Part shown: piece after piece, positions 1-4,527 of the stretch
Position numbering within the stretch: the first letter of the stretch is position 1
Layout of the letters: every line of letters begins with the position of its first letter
Origin: Actinomycetes bacterium
Lineage (GTDB): Bacteria; Actinomycetota; CALGFH01
Assembly: GCA_030146615.1 (NCBI GenBank)
Contig: JASLBL010000493.1
Coordinates: 1 to 5,806 of the forward strand
Direction: 5' to 3'
Length of the DNA: 5,806 bases
Program-made: the position numbers and the translations under genes
The notes under the pieces: model-generated
Databases searched by the model: none
The model's input: only the letters and a program-made list of their open reading frames with translations
Told to the model about the DNA's origin: nothing

Positions 1-8
1 GGGTTCGG

Positions 9-14
9 TAGGGT
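9..14 (+). promoter_or_regulatory. Possible -10 element for the cyclophilin gene
   Basis: TAGGGT fits the TAnnnT pattern of actinobacterial housekeeping -10 boxes and lies about 60 bases before the GTG start. The matching -35 box would fall off the left edge of the window, so it cannot be tested here. In GC-rich DNA such hexamers also occur by chance. Confidence 0.2.
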
Positions 15-20
15 GGCCAC

Positions 21-36
21 CGACCAGAGCTGGTCG
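21..36. promoter_or_regulatory. 16-bp dyad upstream of the cyclophilin gene
   Basis: CGACCAG, a 2-base centre AG, then CTGGTCG form a perfect 7-bp inverted repeat. It directly abuts a second palindrome, GGTGGCCACC (12-21). The pair lies just downstream of a possible -10 box and 38 bases before the cyclophilin start. It could be an operator or a 5' leader hairpin. No known regulator family is recognised from the sequence. Confidence 0.25.
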
Positions 37-74
37 CGATTCCGAGCGCCAGCCTCGACGGCGAGGAGACGTGC

Positions 75-593
75 GTGGCCGACACCTACGCGACCCTGGA
101 GACCTCCAAGGGCCCGATCCGGGTCCGCCTGTTCCCCGACACCGCCCCCAAGACGGTCGAGAACTTCATCGGCCTGGCCACCGGGGCCAAGCCGTGGCGC
201 AACCCGACCACCGGCGCCCAGGAGCAGGGGCCCCTCTACGAGGGGACGATCTTCCACCGGGTCATCCCCAACTTCATGGTCCAGGGCGGCGACCCGCTCG
301 GGACCGGCCGTGGCGGCCCCGGCTACCAGTTCGAGGACGAGGTCAGCGGCCCCCACCGCTTCGACCGCCCCGGCTACCTGGCCATGGCCAACGCCGGCCC
401 CAACACCAACGGCTCCCAGTTCTTCATCACCCAGGTGCCAACCCCCTGGCTCGACGGCAAGCACACCATCTTCGGCGAGGTCGTCGAGGGCATGGAGGTC
501 GTCGACGCCATGGCCGCCGTCGACCGCGACCCCATGGACCGCCCGGTCGAGGAACTGCGGCTCGAGCGCATCACCATCGAGCAGAGCGAGTAG
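75..593 (+). CDS. ppiA: Cyclophilin-type peptidyl-prolyl cis-trans isomerase
   Basis: This 172-residue protein is predicted to catalyse cis-trans isomerisation of Xaa-Pro bonds. It is one whole single-domain cyclophilin fold with no signal peptide or membrane segment, so it is probably cytosolic. The catalytic block FHRVIPNFMVQGGDP covers residues 60-74, with catalytic Arg62 and pocket residues Phe67, Met68 and Gln70. GSQFFIT (113-119), Trp125-Leu126 and His130 complete the active site. These match human cyclophilin A Arg55, Phe60, Gln63, Trp121 and His126. The conserved Trp125 predicts cyclosporin binding by family analogy. The start is GTG at 75, preceded by the purine-rich GAGGAG (63-68) at 6-base spacing. 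An overlapping GTG at 71 is in another frame. Its position upstream of crgA and a sortase matches ppiA of actinobacteria, which supports the symbol. Confidence 0.95.
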   Translation: MADTYATLETSKGPIRVRLFPDTAPKTVENFIGLATGAKPWRNPTTGAQEQGPLYEGTIFHRVIPNFMVQGGDPLGTGRGGPGYQFEDEVSGPHRFDRPGYLAMANAGPNTNGSQFFITQVPTPWLDGKHTIFGEVVEGMEVVDAMAAVDRDPMDRPVEELRLERITIEQSE

Positions 594-633
594 CGCAAGC
601 TGGAGATCGAGGGCCCCGCGGGGTCGGGATCCC

Positions 634-652
634 GGCTCCCCGGCTCGGAGCC
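634..652 (+). terminator. Possible terminator hairpin after the cyclophilin gene
   Basis: GGCTCC (634-639) and GGAGCC (647-652) form a 6-bp stem with a 7-base loop, followed by TGTTCCCT, which is only mildly T-rich. A second hairpin follows: CGCCCCC (663-669) with GGGGGCG (680-686) and a 10-base loop. An alternative partner for the upstream arm lies at 690-698. Together they fill the 142-base gap before the thiolase. A Rho-independent role is plausible but the U-tract is poor. Confidence 0.25.
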
Positions 653-735
653 TGTTCCCTGGCGCCCCCATTGGTTGACGGGGGCGGTGGGGGGTGCCAC
701 CTTCGGTTGTGGGGATTTGTAGGAAGGGGCAGGAC

Positions 736-1914
736 ATGGACGCGCGGGCACAGGGGCTCGACCCGGTTGTGGTTGGGGCGGTTCGGACGCCGGTGGGGCG
801 GCGGAATGGTGCGCTGGCGGGAGTGCATGCCGTCGACCTGGGGGCGGTGGTGCTGCGGGCACTGATCGAGCGCAGCGGGATCGACCCCATGCAGGTCGAC
901 GACGTGATCATGGGCTGCGTGTCCCAGGTCGGGGAGCAGTCGGTGAACGTGGCCCGCAACGCCTGGCTGGCCGCGGGGCTGCCCGAGGAGGTGCCGGCGA
1001 CCACCATCGACCGGCAGTGCGGCTCGTCCCAGCAGGCGGTGCAGTTCGCCGCCCAGGGCATCATGGCCGGCGGCTACCAGCTGGTCGTGGCCGGCGGGGT
1101 CGAGCACATGACCCGGGTCCCGATGGGCTCGACCATGAGCGGTCCCGGCGTGCCCTTCGGCCCGGCCATGCACGACCGCTACCAGGGCCGCCTGGTCCCG
1201 CAGGGCATCTCGGCCGAGCTGATCACCGACAAGTGGGGCCTGACGCGGGAGGAGCAGGACGAGTTCGCCCTCCGGTCGCACCAGCGGGCGGCCGCCGCCC
1301 AGGATGCCGGCCACTTCGACCCGCAGCTGGTCCCGGTCGAGGTCCCCGGGTCGGACGCTGGCTGGTTCCGGACCGATGAGGGAGTCCGGCGCGACACCTC
1401 GATGGAGAAGCTGGCCGGGCTCAAGCCGGCGTTCCGGCCCGACGGTCAGGTGACGGCCGGGAACTCGAGCCAGATCTCCGACGGTGCGGCGGCGTTGCTG
1501 CTGGCCAGCCGGGCGACGGCGGAGCGGCTGGGGCTCCGGCCGCTGGCCCGGTTCGTGGGGTTCGCCCTGGCCGGGGTCGACCCGGTGCTGATGCTCACCG
1601 GGGTGATCCCGGCCACCGAGCGGGTGCTCGAGCGGACCGGGCTCGGGATGGACGACCTCGACGTGATCGAGATCAACGAGGCGTTCGCGAGCGTGGTGCT
1701 GGCCTGGAGCCGCGAGGTCGAGCCCATCTGGGACCGGGTCAACCCGAACGGCGGGGCCATCGCCCTCGGCCACCCGCTCGGGGCCTCGGGGGCGCGCATC
1801 ATGACCGACCTCGTCGGCGAGCTGGAGCGCAGCGGCGGCCGCTACGGTCTCCAGGTGATGTGCGAGGGCGGCGGCATGGCCAACGCCACCGTGCTGGAAC
1901 GGCTGGCGGGGTAG
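736..1914 (+). CDS. Acetyl-CoA C-acyltransferase (thiolase), FadA6-like
   Basis: This 392-residue protein is a full-length degradative-type thiolase that is predicted to cleave a 3-ketoacyl-CoA with CoA, or to run the reverse condensation, in the cytosol. The nucleophile is Cys95 in DRQCGSSQQA. NEAF is at 314-317, GHPLGASGAR begins at 345 with catalytic His346, and the second catalytic cysteine is Cys376 in CEGGGMANA. The CGSSQQA form of the nucleophile motif, rather than CxSGxxA, resembles the actinobacterial FadA6 type linked to steroid and fatty-acid breakdown. Exact substrate cannot be read from sequence. The ATG at 736 is preferred because AGGAAGGGG (721-729) sits 6 bases upstream and the protein then begins at the normal family position. 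An in-frame GTG at 694 would add 14 residues without conservation and would lie in hairpin-forming DNA. No other beta-oxidation gene is present in the window. Confidence 0.95.
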   Translation: MDARAQGLDPVVVGAVRTPVGRRNGALAGVHAVDLGAVVLRALIERSGIDPMQVDDVIMGCVSQVGEQSVNVARNAWLAAGLPEEVPATTIDRQCGSSQQAVQFAAQGIMAGGYQLVVAGGVEHMTRVPMGSTMSGPGVPFGPAMHDRYQGRLVPQGISAELITDKWGLTREEQDEFALRSHQRAAAAQDAGHFDPQLVPVEVPGSDAGWFRTDEGVRRDTSMEKLAGLKPAFRPDGQVTAGNSSQISDGAAALLLASRATAERLGLRPLARFVGFALAGVDPVLMLTGVIPATERVLERTGLGMDDLDVIEINEAFASVVLAWSREVEPIWDRVNPNGGAIALGHPLGASGARIMTDLVGELERSGGRYGLQVMCEGGGMANATVLERLAG

Positions 1915-1961
1915 GACAATAGGCCGGAGCCGGGAACGAGCCGGTGTGGACAGGTAGGGGA

Positions 1962-2309
1962 ATGCGGCGGAGCTGGGTTCGGCTGGGGATGGTGGCTGCG
2001 GTCGTCGGGGCCGTGGTGCTGTTCGCCGTCGGGCGCGGCGACGTGGTGGCGGCGGTGCTGCTCGGGGGGTTGATCCTCGCGACCGGGCGGGCGGTGTTCC
2101 GCGGGTACTCGGTCACCAAGGGACCGACGGGGCCGCCGGTGGACGTCGCCGAAGAGGGGACCCTACTGGTGTTCGCCTGTGAGACCTGCGGCGAGCAGCT
2201 GGTCCTGCTGCGCAAGGGGACCGACGTGCCACCCCGGCATTGCGCCGAGAAGATGGTCCTGCGCCGGATCCCCACGCCCTCGACCAACCCCGACCCGCGG
2301 TTCAACTAG
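1962..2309 (+). CDS. Small membrane protein with zinc-ribbon-like tail
   Basis: This 115-residue protein of unknown function begins with a basic N-terminus (MRRSWVR). Two short hydrophobic helices follow at about residues 8-24 and 28-43, separated by GRGD. The C-terminal soluble part carries a Cys-x2-Cys pair (Cys73, Cys76, in FACETCGEQL) and a His-Cys pair (His93-Cys94, in PPRHCAEKM). This is consistent with a single zinc-ribbon knuckle holding Zn by three Cys and one His. The hairpin-like membrane anchor and basic N-terminus suggest a cytosolic tail. The ATG at 1962 is close behind AGGTAGGGG (1952-1960). A GTG at 1944 would add six residues (MWTGRG) and has a weaker upstream site. It starts 47 bases after the thiolase stop, so the two may share a transcript. 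I recognise the tail pattern from uncharacterised actinobacterial proteins but no function. Confidence 0.75.
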   Translation: MRRSWVRLGMVAAVVGAVVLFAVGRGDVVAAVLLGGLILATGRAVFRGYSVTKGPTGPPVDVAEEGTLLVFACETCGEQLVLLRKGTDVPPRHCAEKMVLRRIPTPSTNPDPRFN

Positions 2310-2322
2310 CGAACCAGGGGTC

Positions 2323-2341
2323 AGCCGCCTCCCGGGCGGCT
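2323..2341. terminator. Hairpin between convergent genes, possible bidirectional terminator
   Basis: AGCCGCC (2323-2329) and GGCGGCT (2335-2341) form a perfect 7-bp stem with a 5-base loop. It lies in the 66-base gap between the convergent zinc-ribbon gene and the FmdB-type gene. A smaller stem, GGTTC/GAACC (2299-2303 and 2311-2315), spans the upstream stop codon. There is no T-tract on either side, so termination is inferred from position and stem strength only. Confidence 0.4.
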
Positions 2342-2375
2342 CCCGACCGGCGTTCAACCAGGCGGGCGGCTGGGG

Positions 2376-2624
2376 TCATTCGCCGTCGGCGATGCGTTCG
2401 GCGCGGTCGCGGAGGGTGCGGAAGTCCTGGTTGCGGCGGTCTTCGGGGAGGAGCTTGTCGGTGCTGGTGAAGCCCCAGCCCTGGTACTTGATGGCGACCC
2501 GGGACCAGCGGCGGCGGAGCTCGCCGCCGCAGGCCTCGCAGGGGCCGGGGGCGTCGCTGCCCAGGGGCTGGAGGTGCTCCTCGACCTCGCCGCAGGCGCG
2601 GCAGGCATACTCGTAGACGGGCAT
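2376..2624 (-). CDS. FmdB-type zinc-ribbon protein
   Basis: This 82-residue protein begins with the family signature MPVYEYACRACG. It carries two Cys-x2-Cys knuckles, Cys8/Cys11 and Cys29/Cys32, that together would hold one zinc ion. Between them is a short acidic stretch. After the second pair comes the usual basic-hydrophobic continuation (ELRRRWSR). The C-terminal part from about residue 55 is charged and probably helical or disordered. FmdB-family proteins are described as putative regulators, named from the amide/formamide operon of Methylophilus, but the role of most members is unknown. The ATG at 2622-2624 on the minus strand has GGGAGA 7 bases upstream (complement of 2632-2637). It lies 93 bases downstream of crgA on the same strand and converges with the membrane zinc-ribbon gene. 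Confidence 0.9.
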   Translation of the reverse strand: MPVYEYACRACGEVEEHLQPLGSDAPGPCEACGGELRRRWSRVAIKYQGWGFTSTDKLLPEDRRNQDFRTLRDRAERIADGE

Positions 2625-2643
2625 CCGCTCGTCTCCCGTCAGG

Positions 2644-2672
2644 TTGTCCCCAGCCTTATCCCCAGCTGGGGA
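2644..2672. promoter_or_regulatory. Two DnaA-box-like 9-mers plus palindrome
   Basis: TTGTCCCCA (2644-2652) and TTATCCCCA (2656-2664) are direct repeats at 12-bp pitch. Each differs at one base from the DnaA box TT(G/A)TCCACA. The second runs into the perfect 14-bp palindrome TCCCCAGCTGGGGA (2659-2672), which gives a third, inverted copy of TCCCCAG. The element lies between crgA and the FmdB-type gene. It could bind DnaA, bind another regulator upstream of the FmdB-type gene, or form a hairpin that attenuates crgA readthrough. None of these is proven by the sequence. Confidence 0.35.
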
Positions 2673-2717
2673 AGAAATGACAGAGGTGTAGTTCGGCAGG
2701 TCAGCCGCTTGGCCTGC

Positions 2718-2957
2718 TCAGGTCCAGCGCGTGGCCAGCAGTAGCCCGACAATGAGGGGCACGAACCCGATGGCCAGGTTGATGTTGCCCAGGTCGTCGA
2801 TGAACGACGGCAGGAGCTGCATGTAGAAGAGCAGGATGTAGATGAGGCCGACGAGCAGGCAGACGACGATGGTCGGACCGACCCAGGGCGGCGACGGCTT
2901 CGGCCTGGGACGGGGCGGCGGCTGGTACCGGCGCCGCTTGGAGCGGGACTTTGGCAT
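2718..2957 (-). CDS. crgA: Cell division protein CrgA
   Basis: This 79-residue small membrane protein belongs to the CrgA family (UPF0233), found in actinobacteria. CrgA localises to the septum and interacts with FtsZ, FtsQ, FtsI and other cell-wall synthesis proteins. The sequence opens with the typical MPKSRSKRRR basic tail, followed by a Pro-rich cytosolic segment (13-28). The first membrane helix is at about 28-47. A short external loop contains the DLGNINLAIGF block, and the second helix runs at about 60-76, ending in the family hallmark ATRWT. The ATG is at the complement of 2955-2957, with GGGAAAGGAA upstream (complement of 2966-2975), a strong ribosome site. A longer frame upstream of this start is not supported because residues before MPKS are low-complexity and would overlap the divergent lipoprotein gene. 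It is transcribed divergently from the thioredoxin-like gene. Confidence 0.95.
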   Translation of the reverse strand: MPKSRSKRRRYQPPPRPRPKPSPPWVGPTIVVCLLVGLIYILLFYMQLLPSFIDDLGNINLAIGFVPLIVGLLLATRWT

Positions 2958-3019
2958 GCGGAGCGTTCCTTTCCCGGGGCGCCGCCCGGCCCGGCGGGGG
3001 AGGGCGGCGACGACCAACG

Positions 3020-3025
3020 ATCGTA
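3020..3025 (-). promoter_or_regulatory. Possible -10 element for crgA
   Basis: On the minus strand this reads TACGAT, a fit to TAnnnT, about 62 bases before the crgA ATG. No good -35 box is visible at 16-18 bases: the sequence there is GGCCAG or CGGCCA. It lies in the 136-base divergent spacer between crgA and the lipoprotein gene. I see no comparable element for the plus strand. Confidence 0.2.
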
Positions 3026-3093
3026 CCCCGGCCGAGGGCTCTCTGGCCGAGGTCGAGGCCACCCTCCCACCGCCGGTTCCTCTCCGGTCGTCG

Positions 3094-3639
3094 TTGGCCC
3101 CGGCCGGTCGCCTCGCGGCGACGGTCGCGCTGCTGGCCAGCCTCGCCCTGGCCGCGTGCGCGGGCGGTGGGTCGGAGACCCCGGCGGCCACCACCGCGCC
3201 CCGGCCGGCGCTCGGCGCCGAGCCGCTGGTCGCCCGTACCCAGGAGCAGTTCCAGGCCGACCTGGACGGGCTGCGCGGCCGGGTCGTGGTGGTGAACTTC
3301 TGGGCCAGCTGGTGCGGGCCCTGCCGCGAGGAGATGCCGGCCCTGGAGGAGGTCAGCCGGGCGTACGCCGAGGAGGGCAAGCCGGTGACCGTCATCGGGG
3401 TCGACGCCTCCGACGCCCGCTCGGAGGCGGCCAGGTTCCTCACCGAGGTCGGGGTCACCTACCCCACCGTGTACGACCAGGCCGGCCTGCGCGGCGGGGT
3501 GGCGGCGAGCTGGACGGTGACCGCCCTGCCGCAGACCTGGTTCGTGGCCAGGGACGGCAGCCGCGCCGGCCGGATCGGCGGCCGCGTCACCGTCGAAGAC
3601 CTGCGCTCCAGGGTGGACGAGCTGCTCGCGGGGTCGTAG
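3094..3639 (+). CDS. TlpA/ResA-like thioredoxin-fold lipoprotein
   Basis: This protein, about 181 residues from the chosen start, is predicted to be a membrane-anchored extracytoplasmic thiol-disulphide oxidoreductase. A hydrophobic signal segment ends in the lipobox LAAC, with lipidated Cys22, followed by a small disordered linker rich in Gly, Thr and Pro. The thioredoxin domain covers about 45-181. It has VVVVNFWASWCGPC with redox cysteines 74 and 77, EEMPAL after it, and the cis-proline loop TALPQTWF with Pro146. Family members reduce cytochrome c apoprotein or other secreted thiols; the partner is not shown here because no CcdA or cytochrome gene is in the window. The start is uncertain. 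TTG at 3094 gives a textbook lipoprotein signal but has no clear ribosome site. The only other in-frame ATG, at 2956, overlaps the divergent crgA start and would add 46 atypical residues. Confidence 0.88.
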   Translation: MAPAGRLAATVALLASLALAACAGGGSETPAATTAPRPALGAEPLVARTQEQFQADLDGLRGRVVVVNFWASWCGPCREEMPALEEVSRAYAEEGKPVTVIGVDASDARSEAARFLTEVGVTYPTVYDQAGLRGGVAASWTVTALPQTWFVARDGSRAGRIGGRVTVEDLRSRVDELLAGS

Positions 3640-3871
3640 CCGCGGGTCCGACGGCACGAGGCGGCCGGCCCGGGCGGGTGGCTGTGGAGCGTAGCCCAGG
3701 CCGGGTTGGACGTGGTGGTGTAGGGCTTGGCGGGGTGGGCAGGCTGGGATGGCTGCCAAGGGGCGGCGGGGTCAGCCGGGACGGGCGGAACTCCCCGAAC
3801 GAGAAGTTGCCGCCTGGAACCGCGTAGGATGGCGGGACGACCTCGACCTGGCCGCCGGCTGTTCGGAGGTG
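3640..3871. other. Intergenic stretch before the sortase
   Basis: The 232 bases between the lipoprotein stop and the preferred sortase start contain no gene I can support. The sortase frame stays open back to an ATG at 3749, but the 41 residues it would add are low-complexity, basic and unlike the family. Their third codon positions also hold noticeably more A/T than the neighbouring genes. TAGGAT at 3825-3830 is a possible -10 box placing transcription start about 35 bases before the sortase ATG, but no convincing -35 is found at the right distance. Confidence 0.4.
3825..3830 (+). promoter_or_regulatory. Possible -10 element for the sortase operon
   Basis: TAGGAT fits TAnnnT. It is 42 bases upstream of the sortase ATG at 3872 and would give a leader of roughly 35 bases. 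TTGCCG at 3807-3812 is only 12 bases away, too close for a normal -35. Support is therefore weak and positional. Confidence 0.22.
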
Positions 3872-3873
3872 AT
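3865..3873 (+). promoter_or_regulatory. Very strong Shine-Dalgarno of the sortase gene
   Basis: GGAGGTGAT is a nine-base complement to the 3' end of 16S rRNA and is the best ribosome site in the window. It overlaps the ATG at 3872, leaving only 2 bases after GGAGG, while the next codon, GTG at 3875, has 5 bases. It therefore argues strongly against the distant ATG at 3749 and leaves a one-codon choice between ATG 3872 and GTG 3875. Confidence 0.6.
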
Positions 3874-4525
3874 GGTGCGGAGGCTGCTTCGCGGAACGGG
3901 CTGGACCTTCATCGGGATGGGAAGTTTCGTCCTCTACTTCCTCGTCTACCAGCTCGTCGGAACCAACGCCGTGACCAGTCGCGGCCAGCGCGATCTGCGC
4001 AACGAATTGCAGCGCGAGTGGACGGCCACGCCGCCCGCCCCCGCAAAGGACCCGAAGAAGATCGTCCCAAGGCGCGTCCCGCCAGGGAAAGCGCTGGCCG
4101 TGATCGACATCCCCAAGATCCAGCTCGACAACAAGGTGATCGTCGAGGGGGTCGGCCGTGACGACCTGCGCAAGGGGCCCGGTCACGTGCCGAGCACGGT
4201 CCTGCCCGGGCAGCCGGGGACCTTCGGGGTCTCGGGGCATCGCACGACCTATGGGGCGCCGTTCTACCGGCTCAACGAGCTGGGCAAAGGCGATACCATC
4301 ACGGTCGTCACTCGTGAGGCGGTCTATACCTATACCGTTTCCCGCACCGCCATCGTCCGGCCGACCGACACCCAGGTGCTCGACAACGTGATCGGGCCGG
4401 ACAACAAGCCGAAGGCGACGATCACCTTGACCACCTGCCATCCTCGCTATTCGGCCCGTCAGCGGCTGATCGTGTTCGGCGACCTCGAGTACACCTCGGT
4501 CAACACCGGCAAGGTGGCGGCGTAG
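3872..4525 (+). CDS. srtE: Class E sortase
   Basis: This 217-residue protein is a cysteine transpeptidase predicted to cleave a C-terminal sorting signal and attach the substrate to the cell wall; class E enzymes favour LAxTG. After a short basic cytosolic end (MVRRLLRGTG), one membrane helix spans about residues 11-30. A charged, Pro-rich linker follows to about 72. The catalytic beta-barrel starts at AVIDIPKIQLD. Catalytic His123 is in SGHRTTYGAPFYRL, Cys189 in TLTTCHPRYSARQRL, and the transition-state Arg is Arg198. The TTCHPxYS signature and the single N-terminal anchor are typical of class E, the actinobacterial housekeeping group often found beside crgA. The start is set by GGAGGTGAT at 3865-3873; GTG at 3875 is equally possible and ATG at 3749 less so. 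No LAxTG/LPxTG substrate is visible in the window. The stop is 2 bases before the next gene, so they are probably translationally coupled. Confidence 0.93.
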   Translation: MVRRLLRGTGWTFIGMGSFVLYFLVYQLVGTNAVTSRGQRDLRNELQREWTATPPAPAKDPKKIVPRRVPPGKALAVIDIPKIQLDNKVIVEGVGRDDLRKGPGHVPSTVLPGQPGTFGVSGHRTTYGAPFYRLNELGKGDTITVVTREAVYTYTVSRTAIVRPTDTQVLDNVIGPDNKPKATITLTTCHPRYSARQRLIVFGDLEYTSVNTGKVAA

Positions 4526-4527
4526 CG

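Noticed and set aside
675..680. TTGACG as a -35 box for the thiolase
   Set aside because: At 16-18 bases downstream there is no TAnnnT; the sequence there is around ACCTTC. The hexamer lies in a hairpin loop/arm.
13..865. Long plus-strand frames overlapping the cyclophilin (from 13 and 71)
   Set aside because: They are Arg/Pro/Ser-rich shadow translations of GC-rich DNA. The cyclophilin frame has a complete conserved domain and a ribosome site.
571..1773. 400-residue minus-strand frame opposite the thiolase
   Set aside because: It is an antisense shadow with His/Pro/Arg-rich composition and no recognisable domain; the thiolase carries all catalytic motifs.
2701..3759. 352-residue minus-strand frame across crgA and the lipoprotein
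   Set aside because: Its composition is a shadow pattern with no motifs, and it conflicts with two clear genes.
3787..3808. GGAACT...GTT as an ECF sigma (SigR/SigE-type) promoter
   Set aside because: The spacing between GGAAC and GTT is 14 bases, shorter than the expected 18-19.
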